Counted from the stretch's first letter, positions 32,398 to 46,478 are shown. The stretch is DNA of 64,000 bases from Clarkia xantiana subsp. parviflora (GCA_036873135.1 JAPTYO010000012.1:10238090-10302089); one strand, 5' to 3'. Made by a program: numbers and translations. Notes: generated from the sequence alone by a model not told the origin.

Positions 32398-33728
32398 GGG
32401 ATAAGGGTTCCTATGGTACCACTTCTTTGGGCAGAATCCACTTTTGGTACCACTTCTTTTTGTTGTACACTTTTGGTACCAACGTTTTCCAATTTGTACC
32501 TTTTTGGTACCTCCGTTAGAATTCCGTCCAAAATGGCTGGTAAACACCCATGTGCCATGCACGTGACCATAAACTAAACTTGGCTGGACGGATTTACCCT
32601 TAGGGATAGTGTTCTTTTGGTACCACTTCTTTGAGCAGAATCCACTTTTGGTACTACTTTTTTTTGTATATATATGATATTTATATATAAAATAAAGATT
32701 TATTTCATGAATTAATTTTTTTAATGCGTTTTAAAATTTTAAATTGTCAATTATGCCTATACTATAATTGAGTTTAAACTTATTGATAGTTTCACAACGT
32801 GTCAATATATTTAACTCTTTTTTGGCCATATCAATAATATCTAACCATTTCACAAAAAAAAAAAAATCTAACATTTTTTTTTGCTAAGTGAATTCATTAA
32901 TATTCAAAGAATATTGTTCAAATACATCATGGTGGGAAAAACTTCCGATCCTTATTAACTAAAAATAAAAGAGAGGGCGGGGGTTGGAAATCCCAATTAT
33001 CACTACACGATCTCTTTTTGCACTGTGTCGCAATCCAGTTTGCACATTCATTTACCTTCCTTGGGATAACATTTAGCACGCCAAAAGATCCGGGGAATCT
33101 GAGATGCTATGATGTTTTCCATAACTGGGGCTATTCTCCACGGGATTTGGTGTGACTCTTCCATTAAACCCCCACTTTTGAGCTTGAACTTGTTCTTTCA
33201 AATTCAACTCAACTCGTAAGTTCATTATGCATCAAAAACTACACAAATCGTAGTCAAACACAGTTCCGTAAGCTCGCCTGTTTATTTTTGTTTAGCCCAG
33301 CTTTATACAAGGAAGAGAAGTACATGAGCAGGAAGATACATTTGATGATATTGTAAATGGCCAAGTCTATACAAAACAAACAAGGCAGACTCGAAACCTA
33401 TACATATATTATAGGGATAAGGGTTCTGTTAAACTCGCTCTTGGCCAAAAGTGTAAAAAAAAAAGAAGTGGTACCAAAAGGGGATTCTACCCAAAGAAGT
33501 GGTACCAAATGAACCATTATCCATAAGGGTAAATCCGTCCAGCCAAGTTTAGTTTTTGGTCACGTGCAGGGCACATGGGGTTTTAACGGCCATTTTGGAC
33601 GGAATTCTAAGGAAGGTACCAAAAGGGTACAAAATGGAAAACGTTGGTACCAAAAGTGTACAAAAAAAAAAAGTGGTACCAAAAGTGGATCCTGCCCAAA
33701 GAAGTGGTACCAAAGGAACCATTATCCC
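32398..33728. mobile_element. Foldback element of the GGTACC family, 1331 bp, 9-bp TSD
   Basis: The left arm (about 32398-32680) and right arm (about 33420-33728) are inverted copies rich in GGTACC and of the same family as 15259-15761. The end is GGGATAAGGGTTCC. TTATTATTA flanks both sides exactly (32389-32397 and 33729-33737), supporting Mutator-type insertion, though the AT-rich site weakens this a little. Each arm contains a second partial start of the arm sequence (near 32608 and 33500), so the arms have an internal duplication. The central 700 bp is AT-rich without an ORF. Confidence 0.78.
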
Positions 33729-33737
33729 TTATTATTA

Positions 33738-34840
33738 TTATTATATATAAAGTACTCATTCAAACAACAAAATATTACATAATGTAATACTCAAACAAGA
33801 CACAAATTTACTAGTTAGTAAGTTCTAGTATCCAACTCCAAACTTTCCTTCAACAATCCAACCTCCATTCATATAATATTACTGATTTATGCATGAGAGG
33901 CATAATAGTAAGCAGACTTGGAAAAATGAGTTTTTAAAGTTAGAGCTAGAATCCAAGTCTATTATATATAAAGCAAGAGCAAATAAATTAAGAGAAGAAA
34001 CTTGTATTTACCACGTCAGCAACGATCTTCATGCGCGCAAAATTCTCACGAACTCAGTTCTCCATCTTCTCACACTTGGTTCTCACGGGCTCGGTTCTCC
34101 CTCTTCTATCCCGCTATTCATTAAGGCTCTTCAACTCTCTCTTCCACTTACCACTTCTTCTGTTCCACTATTAATCATCAGGTCTTCACCTCTTCTCTTC
34201 CAGTCTTCATCTTCTTACAATTGTTGACCAGTTGGAATCATATCAGCCCCGACTCTTCCTCTTTTTGCAATTGTTGATCAATTGGATTTGTTCAATCCTT
34301 AAATTACACATTGATTAGCAGCAATTAAATGATGCCACACTCCGCGTTTGATCGAGCTTGATAGGTACGTGAATGCATCACGCAATTTCTTCTTTATTTA
34401 TGAAGAATTTGGGTTCTGGCTCACTCTCGATTGGCTTGCTATATCTAAATTACACTATAATTTTATGTCATTCACTAATTTCCAGAGAATTATCAAATGA
34501 TGGACACTTCACGATTGATAGAGCTTGATAGGTACATAATGTTTACAAACCAAGTACTTAAGATGTGTTTCTGACTGATTAGCTTTAATTTATTTTTAGG
34601 ATAAATCAAAGAAGCAAACTGTGATTATTGTTGGAGCTGTTAGTGGTGGAATTTTTGTTTTTAGCACTGTTGATTGGATACTTTGTGATTGGTGCTTCTC
34701 GAAGGCACAAGTAGGGCAATGAGTCAAGTGCGATCATCTTGAAGTGGATTAACACTCATTTGCATTAGTTAGCCATGGATATTTCCATGGAAGATTAATG
34801 CAGTATCAATTATTTATTGAATAACATGTTATTTTCTCAA
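33738..34840. other. Spacer with one receptor-kinase-like fragment
   Basis: Mostly unrecognised. After an acceptor-like site at about 34600, the plus strand reads DKSKKQTVIIVGAVSGG, which resembles the juxtamembrane start of a plant receptor-like kinase. It runs for only about 30 residues before losing the pattern, with no kinase domain nearby. It may be a captured exon fragment or chance. Confidence 0.3.
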
Positions 34841-36905
34841 TGTAGGGTTATAGGGTATAAATACTACGGAAACAAAACAAGATACGTGCAAGGTAACTAA
34901 TTACGCAGCGGAATATGATGCTTACCTACAACGCTTTCCGTAATCCTAGAATCACTGATGGGAGTTCTCGATCCGCCGGACGGTTCCCGTAGAGGTTCTG
35001 GTTAAGGAAGCCCTACGCGGATTGGTCTCCACATCAAAGCCTCTGTCGATTCTTTAGCGGGGATGGATCACCGGAGTAAATTGCTTAACACATTTTGGCA
35101 CCTCCTAAGGCAGTAGTGGTTTCTGCCGAACTATGTTCTATTTAGGGAGGAGGGATTTATTTCTATCTCACCACAAAGGAAGAAGAGATTAGCTTATAAT
35201 AAATCCCTAGAACTCCCTATTTCTAAGAGGAGCAAAGTGGACAAAAGTCCACTTTGCCCCTAGATATTTCGACCGGCCTAAGAGTTTGGGAGGCCCAATT
35301 TTGGGCATCTCATGTCAATTGGGATTTTAGGCCTAGCCCAAAATCCCTAATGTGACATTACCCAATTTCCTTAGGTACCATACTCTTATTTAATGGGCTC
35401 CCAATTACGGCGGCCCAATCTCCAAATGGCAACAGCTCCCACTTGCTGATGGGAGGGTGCCTGTTAATATGTTGTCGACCAACACATCAACATTTGTTCT
35501 TCGATCCAATCCTGCTTCGGAATAGTTCAAACGAGATTTGCCGTGCGACCGACTGACACGACGGGCATTGTGCTGCTCATCTGCTAGGAGTGTTGTAGCG
35601 CCCGCGAAACGTTGATTCCCATCTCTAATCAACTTGTAAAAAAAATAATGTGCCACGTTGTATCCAAGGTCAACTGTCATTCTCCAATTGCCTAGTTTCC
35701 ACAGAGGAATACTCTTTCAAGGCAGCTGTACAAGTATTCACAACCTTCAACTAATATCAGGCTGGTGGCCACCTAGTGAATAAAAGAGTCGGAGAATTAC
35801 ATGTGTACATGACCACCCCCATCGCTCATACCCTTAGTCAAACTCAGCCTGTTTCTAAAGACGTGGTCACTTGGCCTTTTTGTTCAGCACTACACTCGTA
35901 CACCGAGAAGTGAACGTTGAGCTTGACCTTAGGTATGAGTTTCCGTGAGGATACTTTGGATGCTTCTTCATAAAGCATCAGGGATCAGTCACACACTCAA
36001 GGTGAAGAAGTTTCTGCCCATCTGAATCTCATGGATTATATCTAGCACGACCGAGCCTAACCCCGTGGTCGAACATGGCACACGCAGTATGAAGCGCGTG
36101 TCGATAGCATAACCTTAATTTAGTCATGAATGGGAAATTTCATATGCTATCACAGACTTATCGTCTAGCCTAGAATGTGGTTCTTTGACGAACGAAGTTC
36201 GTCATGGCGATTCGCAAAACTTAGACCATGTCGTGTTACTCCGAAACCAAATGATCGTTTTTTTTAACTAGGTTTGCCACCGTGGTTCTTAGTCGCTCTT
36301 GATATGGAAGAGGTCCCCCTCTCCGTCAAGACGACCGAGCCTGTGTGACAACGCTTGGCCCACATTCAAAACTGTTTTACTTGGGAAGTTATCCCTCCTA
36401 CGTCTAGTTTGTAGACCATAAAAATCTGATGTAATTTAAACATTATGACGTCGTCAGATCATAAACTCAAATTGCAATTCATTCTATTTAAATATTTTAA
36501 ATCTCAAAATGTTATCATCACAATACAAGCCACTTAAACCTTATGCAGTCCTAGCATTTTAACATGGTTTTCGAAATCATCCCTGCGTAAATGTTTTATT
36601 AATGGATCCGACATAATACTTTCTGTGGACAAGTATTCTAATGTGATTAATTTTTCCTCAACCATTCTTAGCATAATTGTATTTCACATCAACGTGTTTC
36701 GTCATGTTATGGTACTTAATATTTTTAACTGCTGCAATTGCTGCTTGACTGTCACAGTATACCTTCACAGGCTTACTCCCGTCATCGACACCAAGCAATG
36801 CAATTAAGAGTCTTCTGAGCCAAACTGCTTCCTGTGCGTTCTAAGAGAGGGCCACGAATTCGGATTCCATCGTTGACAACGCGACACAGGTTTGCTTCTT
36901 GTTCA
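34841..36905 (-). mobile_element. Copia fragment: large LTR plus end of RNase H
   Basis: It starts TGTAGGG at 34841. Most of it aligns with 36906-38990: the same ACGCAGCGGAA word near the start, the same GTGGACAAAAGTCCACTTT palindrome (35236 and 37312), and the same order of blocks. The right end (about 36600-36900) is the C-terminal RNase H region, cut off where the next copy begins. The LTR part may be about 1.6 kb. No intact frame remains. Confidence 0.7.
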
Positions 36906-39900
36906 TGTTAGATTAAGGGGAGTAATCACTACGGATATTATAAACATGGTACATGCTAGTAATCGATATTACGCAGCGGAAGATTCGCACATACCTCAGA
37001 CGTAGTACACAGTCCCAAGATCCTGCAGCAGGGAGTTCACGGTCCTCCGGTCGGCGCACCCGTAGAAGTTCTTGTTAAGGAAGCCCTACACGGTATATTC
37101 TCCATAGCAAAGCCTCAAATCGATTCTTGACAGGGACGGATCTCCGGAGTGTTTGCTCGAAGGCAAATTTCACACCCTTGGTGGTGGTGGTGGTAGTTCG
37201 GCCGAAGTATGGTGGTTGTGAGGGAAGGGTTTTCTCTCAAATCACCACAAGTGAGGAATTATGATTAACCCTAATAAAACCCCTAACACCCCATATATAT
37301 AGGAGGAGTAAAGTGGACAAAAGTCCACTTTACCCTCACTATTAGATTCGGCCGGCCACATGTATAGGGAGGCCCAATTTTGGGCCTCTCATGTTAATTG
37401 GGATTTGGGTCTGGCCCAATGTCCTAATGTGACATTTACCCAATTGTCTTAGGTAACATATACATATAATGGGCTTCCATTTACGGCGCCCATCACCATA
37501 TGCTTACAGCTCCCACTTGACAGAATGGGAAGGTGCTTGTTAATGTATTGTCGTCCAAATCTGCATCAACATTTCACTCCTTCGATCTCGCCCTTGCTTC
37601 CGAATAGTTCATACGAGGTTTGCTGTGCGACCGGCGAACACGACGGGCATCGTGCTACTCATCTGTTAGGAGCGCTGTAGCGCCCGCGGAACGTTGATTC
37701 CCTTTCTCCAATCAACCTGTCATAAACAATATAGTGTCGCGCTGTATCCTAGGTCAACTGATAATTCTCCATTTGCCTAGTTTCCACATAGGAACACTTC
37801 TCCAAGGCATCCGTACAAGTATTCACAACCTTCAACTAATATCCGGTTTGTGGCCACCTAGTGAATACAAGATTTGGTGAATTACAGGTGAACTTGACCA
37901 TCCCCATCACGCATATCCTTAAATCCAACCGGTTTCCAAAGACGTGGTCACTGAGCCTTTTTACTCAGCACTACGATCGTACGCCGGGAAGCGAGCATTG
38001 AGTCTGACCTTAGATATGAGTTCTGAGTCCGTGAGGATATTTCAGGTGCCTCTTCATAAGGCTCCCAGGATCAATCACACGCTCGAGGTTAAGAAGTTTG
38101 CGCTTGTTAGAATCACGAGGATTCTTATCTAGCACAACCGAACTGTGACTCTGTGGTCAAACATGGCACGCACAATATGAAGCACGCGTCGATAGCATAC
38201 CTGAACTTTTAAGTTGACAATAATGGGATATGTCAATCATGCTATCGCAGATTCTCATCTGGCCCATAATGTGGTTTAATGACGAACTGAGTTCATCACG
38301 GTGATTTGCAAAAAATGAAGATCATGTCTAGTTACTTCGAGACTAGATATTCGTCTTGCGTAATCAGGTTTATCCCCCCCGATTCTTAGCCATCCTTGCT
38401 TGGTAGAGGCCTCCCTCCACCGCAAGACGACCGTACCTGTGTGACTAGGTAAGGCCCACATTCGACATAGTTTGGCAGAGTCCTCCTACGACATAGTTTA
38501 TTGACCGTAAATCTGATGTATTCAAAAATTATGACGTCGATGGATCATAAACTCGATTGCAATTCTCTCGTTTATTAAAAACGTAACTTTATTTATCAAA
38601 ATGTTATCACAGATACATTCCACTTTTAAACGCCACGGAATCCAAGCCATTTTACATGCTTTTCGAATATCTCCATGCGTAGTGCTTTAGTTAATGTGTC
38701 CGCGACCATGTTATCAGTGGACTAATATTCCAAAGTGATTCTATTGTCTTCTACCATAGATTTAGCATAAAAATATTTATCATCAATGTGTTTAGTCCTA
38801 CTATGGTACTTTGGATTCTTAACTGCCACAATAACTGCCTGACTGTCAGAGTGTACCACGACGGGTTTACTTACGTCTTTGTCACCAGGCAGTGCAGTAA
38901 GAAGCCTTTTCAGCCAGACTGCTTCATGTTCGTTTTTGGAGAGAGCAGCGAATTCTGATTCCATCGTAGACAACGCGACACAGGTTTGCTTATTGCTCGT
39001 CCATGAAATGACGATATTAGTAAGGAGAATGACTCCTCCTGTGGTGGACTTACGATCATCCGGATCGCCACCATGGTCGGCGTCACTGTAACCGGTAAAC
39101 TCTAACGTCTTTCCCTCATAGCACAGTGCGTAGTCGGCAGTACCTTTCAGATAACGAATGATTCGTTTTACAGCCTTTATATGTTGATAGCCAGGATTTG
39201 ATTGGAATCGTGCTACTAGGCCCACGGTGTAACAGATGTTCGGACGGGTGCATTGCATGGCGTACATGAGACTACCGACCATGCTTAAATACTCTGCACC
39301 CTTCATCTGTTCTCGCTCTGCCAGGTTCTTGGGGCCGTCACGTTTCGATAGTGCGCACCCAAACACTACCGGCGTATCCACGGGTTTGGCATCTTGTAAA
39401 CTGAACCTTTTCAACAATTTTGATATAAGCTTCTTGAGATAAACATAATTTTCGGGTAGCCCGAACTCTAGCAATTTTAATGCCTAAGATGTACGTGGCT
39501 TCTCCCATGTCTTTCATCTCGAACACAGATGCCAACCAGGACTTTGAATTGTTCATAAAACTCAAGTCGTTTGCGGTAATGAGTATGTCGTCCACGTATA
39601 AGGTTAAAATGACATAATTAGACCTAGAGGTCTTATAATACACGCACGGATCCTCGTGTAGATTCAAGAATCCGTTTCCTACGATTTCCTCGTGGAATCT
39701 GCAGTACCGTTGCCGAGACAACTGTTTAAGACCGTAAATGGACCTTTGGAGTTTACAAACTTTAAGTTCGGTACCAAGAGTAATGAAACCCTCAGGTTGC
39801 TCCATGTAGATCTCTTCCTCCAGGTTTTCGTGGAGGAACGCGGTCTTAACATCCATTTGGTGTAGCTCGAGATCGAGACCTGCGACCAGGACCATAAATG

Positions 39901-41400
39901 GCCCTAACCGTGGTTTTACGCACAGTCGATGAGTTTATTTTGTCAAAGTCCACTCCGTGAAGTTGGGTATATCCTTTCACAATTAGTGGAGCTTTTATTG
40001 CCCGACCTATTCCATCAGTGGTGAGCCTTCTTCAGGACTCACCGTATCCTTGTGCCCCTGCGGTTAGCAGGTAAATCAACTATAGACTATAATGGCTTTC
40101 ATTTAACCAATCTCTCTCTTTTATTATTTTCCTCCATTTCCCCACTCGAGGCCTTTCCAGTGCTCGTCAACATTCGTTAGAGTGAGATTTTCACCTTTCT
40201 TGATGGGACACTTCTTGAGAGAAGTTCGATGCCTTTGACTTTCGTCTAGGCTAGTTAATCCCATATTGAGTCTGAACGTTTCTCCCACTCAGAATAATGC
40301 CTCTTATCGGAGCATCACTCCCACTGAGAATAAGAGCAGTGTTTGAACCTTGACCTACAACTTTCCTAAGACGACCTCTCGGTCTCGGGGTTTTACTTCT
40401 GAGATTAATTCCTTGATCACTAGGACCTGGAACCAAGTTGGTCGGATCCACTCCCACTGGAAACAATGGGTAGTATAGGTAGTTGTGACATTACTGGTTC
40501 AACAATATGACTATCAAGTTCTACATGATTCGTCTCAGAGACAACATTGATTTCATATGGTAGGGTTTATTCCTCCCACTGGATTTACTATGAAAATTTT
40601 TCCATTATCATTTAACATGTCATTCACTGGTGTTGCCGGTTCAAATCTCCCACTCGAAGTAAGTGGGACCTGATTGTTAGTGTAAACCTGCTCCGGTTCG
40701 ATCAAGACTATATTAATTTTGAAAAATTACCATGCATTAGAAATTCGTACTCAAGTGATGTAATGTCTCATGTTCGACAACACCATTTCCAAGCTTTAAA
40801 CATGTATTTCTAAGAGCGGTTATCGTACTCTTGGTTCAAAATACATGTTTAATGCGCACATCAATGTCGCATGATGATATGATTTAACTCATAATCATTC
40901 TTTAGCTTTTATGGCTACGTGTCTTACCGATTTCATTGGAACACAGTTTTACATAAATGTGAATCATCTCTTTTCATCCCATCGGGAACATACTGATAGA
41001 TTGACTCTAACATTATGTTTATTAACTGTGCTTCTTGAAGTGTGTCATTTGATTTGAATGCCTAGCCTGACTTATCGTTCAAGGCGTATGGAAGGACAAT
41101 TGTTTAACCGAATTTATCCCTCTTCGTTTGCAAACTTATCTCAGGGAATTCATCCCATCTCCGAACTGAGCATCTTGGGTTTTCACCCTATGCGTCAGCT
41201 GATACTTTTACAAGGTCATGGTAGCTTACGAGGCATACTTCTTTTCGATGTAATTGTATCAGTAAGTTGTTTCCAAAGGAACGCAAATGAAAATCCAACA
41301 CTTAATCATCAAAACACTTCATCATTAAATTTGTATTTTGAAACGATGTGTTCCTTTTTCGAGGCCCACATGCGTGCGACGCTATTTACCAAAGTTTGAA
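36906..41400 (-). mobile_element. Second copy of the large-LTR copia family, 5' end lost
   Basis: It starts TGTTAG at 36906, abutting the first copy. On the minus strand it runs from degraded pol DNA (about 41400-40000), through RT and RNase H, to a long LTR-like region ending at 36906. No second LTR or primer site is visible to the right. The type resembles the large-LTR copia branches (Angela/BARE-like), an assignment by layout rather than by search. Confidence 0.65.
38590..39895 (-). pseudogene. Copia RT and RNase H remnant
   Basis: Frame 39338-39895 encodes the copia RT palm: LHQMDVKTAFLHENLEEEIYM, a YGLK motif, and the catalytic LYVDDILIT near 39590. A frameshift near 39470 moves into frame 38722-39474 with GSLMYAMQCTRPNICY, FTGYSDADHGGDPDDRKS and VHSDSQAVIVAVKN of the copia RNase H. 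Coding then degrades toward a C-terminal tail near 38650. The catalytic YVDD and RNase H DAD motifs remain, but the frame is broken and no gag or integrase frame is open beside it. Confidence 0.85.
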
Positions 41401-41958
41401 CTTATGGTTAAATCGTTTTGTTTCTGAATCTAAATCAATTTAATCCAATCAATTTCGCACATGATCATCATTACTGATTATTTCATTTAATGGAGTACTA
41501 ATTAATAAAGAAACATGTATAACCGGTTCATTCTTAGAGCTACGCAATTGATGGATTTTAATGGCATTATGATTTTACTCAAAGAATTGGATGTAGGAGA
41601 AGATGTATGGAGTTGTTTGATCCGGACATTTCCAATAGCCTTATTGCTTCGGTTTAGTAATATTTCGGATCGATCTCGTTTCTAGCCGAGTCGATTAATC
41701 TTGATAAGTAGAACACATTTTGAATCAAATGGTAACTACTTTATTCAATGAATCCGAAACAATAATAACCAGAATTCAAACATAAAAATGAACAATAAGA
41801 GAAATAATGACAAATGTTTTAGATTCTAGATCATCCACGAAGCTTTAAGAGATAAAGGTAGAGCATTAGGAGTACTATCGCCAAACGGGATATACTATTT
41901 ATGCACTGTTATCGCTGGTGTTTATCACACCAGATTCTCGTTTGAGGACCAAAAATGA

Positions 41959-42579
41959 TTATCCTGTTTCCTCCACATCGTCCCTTGATCTTTTGCGGTG
42001 AAGCACAGAAGAACGTTCATTTTGTTTGCTTTCAACAAACAGGACCGTGGTAAACTTAATTGATTCAATCAAGTAACCCAGTCCCTTGTTGTCAATTAAC
42101 CAAGACAGCGGGTACCTATGTGCAATACTGAGTATCTTTCTCCAATTTGATCTTTCGTTCTGAAGATCTGATGTGGGTTTTACGCCTACATCTTGGGAAA
42201 TAAGGGCAACATACTCAAACAACACCCTTCTGGCTTCGGTTTCCCTTCCTCCATCGAAGCGGAGTCTGATGGCATACCAAAGTTGAAGAGCGCTGAAGTT
42301 GAGTTTGAAGTCCTATCCAACCTCTCTGTCCAAGGTTGCTAGTATCACCTTGCAAGCTCTCTGATCGTCAAGGCTCCTCAATTTATTAGGGAATATAAGG
42401 TTGCCTTGCTCATTTACCAGTGTCCTTCCCTTAGTCACATCAATACACTTATGTGTACTTTCAGCGAAAATGAGTTCTCTTACATATTCACTCCATGCAT
42501 CATAGTCCATGCCATCCAGATTGCGAGGCTCGTAGAAGCGAACCGAATCAGCCATGAAAACTAACACTTTGATAATCAT
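41959..42579 (-). pseudogene. Broken unrecognised ORF, possibly copia gag
   Basis: Minus-strand frames 42313-42579 (MADSVRFYEPRNLDGMDYD.., LRSLDDQRACKVILATL) and 41959-42225 (VLFEYVALISQDVG..) are separated by a stop and short gap and read as one former protein of about 200 aa. The position upstream of the copia pol remnant and the general look fit a gag, but I see no knuckle or clear family motif. It could equally be a fragment of an unrelated gene. Confidence 0.3.
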
Positions 42580-42599
42580 GCAAAATCAGGGAGACAACA

Positions 42600-45500
42600 A
42601 CATTTTGAGAAAGAATTGCATACATCAGATATCTATTAAGATGGAATGCGACAAGTAATGATTCCTCAGTCATCTGAACCAACCGACCACCAGTAAACCA
42701 ATGGAAGATGGCTGTGAAAGAGTTCACATTATTATCGTCTTCAATCCAATAGACCAGTCTTTTAAAACGGTTTTCAATCGCAAATTACCGGAAGATGAAT
42801 TTTAAAACAAGCATACCCGATCTTGGCTTTTCCAAGGCCCTTTTTATTTTGGAAAAAATATTCCGATGAATTTACTCATGCATATACAATTCTACCATCC
42901 ATGTAAATCATCATACGCAAGTAACATTCATCATACGAACCACACTCATGCTTACGTGTCATGCGTCTAATGTTCCGAGGAACTCATGCTTGCATACATA
43001 ATCTTACTTCCAAGTAAATTATCAAATGTGGCTACATCCTCAACATTCTAGCATACGTGTCAAACATATAACTTCCACATAAATCATACACATTTGGCGA
43101 CTGGTTTTCGATTTTAAAAATATTTTAAACATTAGGGGCTGATTTGCAATTCATGCTTATATTCAATTACACATCATTCTAGACATGATTCCTAGGCAAT
43201 TTCAACCATCACAGCATGTCTATCCTAGTGCGCATACCGTATATTTAACCAGATCTCCACCCCCAACATGCATTATCCAGCTAGCTTGACTCAGTCAAGA
43301 CGATAGTTCTAATCATGCATAAATATATACCGAATAATAAACAATTGCAATTCAGCCCACTAATTAATCCAGTCCAAAAAACATGTATCTCCGAGATCCA
43401 TCCCCATAATCGAAACAAGGCATAAGAGTTTAATCGTTATGTGAATAATAATAAACCCATGAGCAGTGTGTAGGTCTATTAAGGTTAAAAAACATTTGGA
43501 TTTTAAAATTTGACCACCCTATTTTAATTGACTTGAATTCAGTTTTGAAAATTCGGTTTGGTTCAGTCAATTTCGGTCCGGTTTGGCTCGGTTCGGTCCA
43601 GAAAAATCGGGTTCGGATCACTAAAATCCGGTTCGGTTTTATTTCAAAATCTGGTTCGGTCCGAAACGGTCCAACAAAATAGGTGGTTCGGTTCAACACA
43701 CAAAAACGGTTCAGTTAGATCCACTTAGTTATCCCTGTCCAACCCGACTAGGTCGAACCGATTGAGAAAACCCGGTTCGGTTCAATTCGTCCCGGTTGTT
43801 GGACCGGCTCATTAATTAAAATAAAAGGTATGGGCCGAAATGTTTACTTGTGGCCTAAGTAGGGTTTTGAAATCCATTAAAAATATTTAACTTAGCCACC
43901 AAGTAAAATTAACTATATAAAATAATTTCCAATATTGTGTATATATATATATAATTCGGCCAAATACTAAACATATATATATATTATTGCCAAGATTCTA
44001 TCTTTAAGACTAAATCATATATATATATATAAAAATTCGGCACATATATATATAAATATATATTATATTTATTGTCAATATCTTAAATAGGGAAACACAT
44101 ATACTCAAAACCCTAGATTTATATATATTACTTTGTTTATTATTCTTTCTAAATTTATATTGTTTATTAAATTTTCTTTACCAATACACATTGCTTACGT
44201 GGCGGCTTATGGTCTTCCGAAGCCAAACTGTATAGATTTGCTATTTAAAATGAAACTTTTATTTAATTTGTTTCTTTAATTGCGTAGAGGCCAAAATAGG
44301 AGATAATATTACTTTTTAATTTTCAATTAATCAATATTTTGTATCTAAATTTAGAGAACTCCTATTAAATTCCGATTAAATTAGGAAATGCTGACTGGAC
44401 ATACTGTCCACGTGTCAGTTAGAGGGCTTCCGATACCGAATTAATATAATATAGTAGATTCTTTATTATACATAATAATTCATTTTATAATATTAAAATA
44501 AACTCAATTAAAAATAGCTTTTTATATTGATCTCTTTTTTATCATCTAAAAATAATTTTTATTTTTATTTTTTTTACATTTCCTTATACTTGTATTTTAA
44601 ATCTTAAAAATTTTGGTAGTTAATTGCTATTAATTTATATTATTACTCAGAAGACTTAAGCACCGTAAGATACATTCTAGAATAGCGTACATGATAAATG
44701 ATAAATTTATGTTTATTAGTTTTTTTTTCCAGACTTTTCATTCTCAATATTTTTTATTTTTCTATTTATTAAATTAGTATCTTTATTCTTGATCATATGT
44801 TCCAGATGGATAAGCATGTCTGTTAAATCTATTATGCTTATCAATTTGAATCTCACAACCTTGCTTGGCTAGGACAATTTATGTCGATAACTCAAGTCAT
44901 TGTAAAGCTTGCCCTACCCCTTCACATTTTAAAATTTTTTCACTTTTTATTTTAAGAAGTTCATCATTTTTCATATTTAATTATCATGGAAATTTTTAGA
45001 TATTTATTTCTATATTTTTAAACAATTATAAATTATATCAAATTTCAATTGTTTTACTCTTTTTTAAATCATATATTGGAAATCATGTATTTAAAACAAA
45101 TATTATACTTTTATCCACATGACACATAATTGATGAATATATATCTAGGTCACGTCCTCGAAAATCAAGCACGTGTCTACGGAAAGAGTCAAAGTACCAT
45201 AGATCATGTTACTAACTAGGGATAAGCAGCTCATGACATAAGTTTTAAAGGCGCTAAGTGCATTAGTGACATACAATTTAAAGGAAATTTAAAGGCATAC
45301 ACTTTACATACATACCCAATTTAGGCTGAGTAAGAACCTCTACCGGTACGGAACTGGACTGAACTGGTTTTGGACTGAACCAACATGGTTTTAGATTGGT
45401 TTTTTAAGTTTAGTGTAAATTTATATATAAAAACGGGAAGACCAGACCATTTTTTCTCACTTAAGCCACTACAAAATATGGGCCGAAACTGTATAAACCA

Positions 45501-46194
45501 ATTCTGATCTAAGCTAGATCCGGTCCGACCCAGACCAGTTCTATGCCCATCCCTAGTATATTTACACTATTACTCATATTCACTGCACCACGGACCTGCA
45601 ACTTTTATAATAATTAAAAATAAAAAAATGATGAATTTATTTTTCAAAATGTGATGTTGGTTAATTTGGATCATTTTGTAATATTTGTAAAAAAAAAATG
45701 GGTCAAATTGTGTATTATTGATTTTCCTGAGATGGCAGTTATCATGTCATGCGGACACGACACGATAATTTGGTGACACAGATATGATACGACACGAAAA
45801 TAGGGTGAACACGTTTTGATAGGACACGAGTAAACACGTGTGTCATTAACGACACGACAAGAATAGACACGACATGATCTGATTGCCACCCTTAATTTTT
45901 ATTTTAAATTATGTCATATATATATATATATATATATAATAAGAGAGACTAAAATGTTGAAATTGCTATGAGTAACATTATAATTCGATGCTGAAATGGG
46001 TTGTGATTGTATAAAAAAAAATAAACGGTGAAGGCTGGTGATGGAAGATGACTATGAGTGAACTTTGGAGATTGTAGAGATTGTTATGTGTGTGTAACAT
46101 TTGTCAGGAGTGAACGAATAAAATTAAAATAATAATATCTTATAGAGAGTATGATACTATAATAGTCAAAGCGAGATAGAATTATATTTAATTA
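42600..46194. other. AT-rich low-complexity spacer
   Basis: No gene is supported. Stretch 43540-43800 is a degenerate GGTTCGG-rich repeat. Several (TA)n runs occur (43936-44075, 45908-45944). Block 45340-45560 has GGTTTTGGACTGAACC-like repeats of the kind common in plant spacers. Confidence 0.5.
45732..45892. repeat. Possible small hAT-like element or MITE
   Basis: The left end GGCAGTTATCATGTCATG and the inverted right end GGCAATCAGATCATGTCGTG are similar, and the interior is rich in GACACGACACG. No clear 8-bp duplication is visible, so this is tentative. Confidence 0.3.
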
Positions 46195-46438
46195 TGTAGA
46201 AATCAGAGCTTCAGTTTTAGTCACACACAGAGAATTTCCCAAAAAGGAAAACGGTACTGCATTCATAATAAGCAGAGACGTATATATCCAATGTACAGAT
46301 AGATAAGACTTAGAAAACTGACTCCCTAATCTATCTCTAACAGCAAGAGACGTTACAAGAAGATCCCAGGAGGGATTTTATTAAACGGGAAACTGGACCA
46401 ACTAACTTGCTAGCTTAACTACTAAGTTTCAACTAACA
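46195..46438 (-). repeat. 3' LTR of the copia element (left)
   Basis: It matches 50502-50749 with few differences: TGTA for TGTT at the start and a 5-6 bp indel in the GATCCCAGGA region. Confidence 0.88.
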
Positions 46439-46478
46439 ATGCCTCTCCTAAACTAGATGCCATAGCAGACAGTTTAAT

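Noticed and set aside
35405..35680. 91-codon minus-strand ORF
   Set aside because: It lies in the LTR-like part of a copia fragment, and the matching stretch of the sister copy is not open in the same way.
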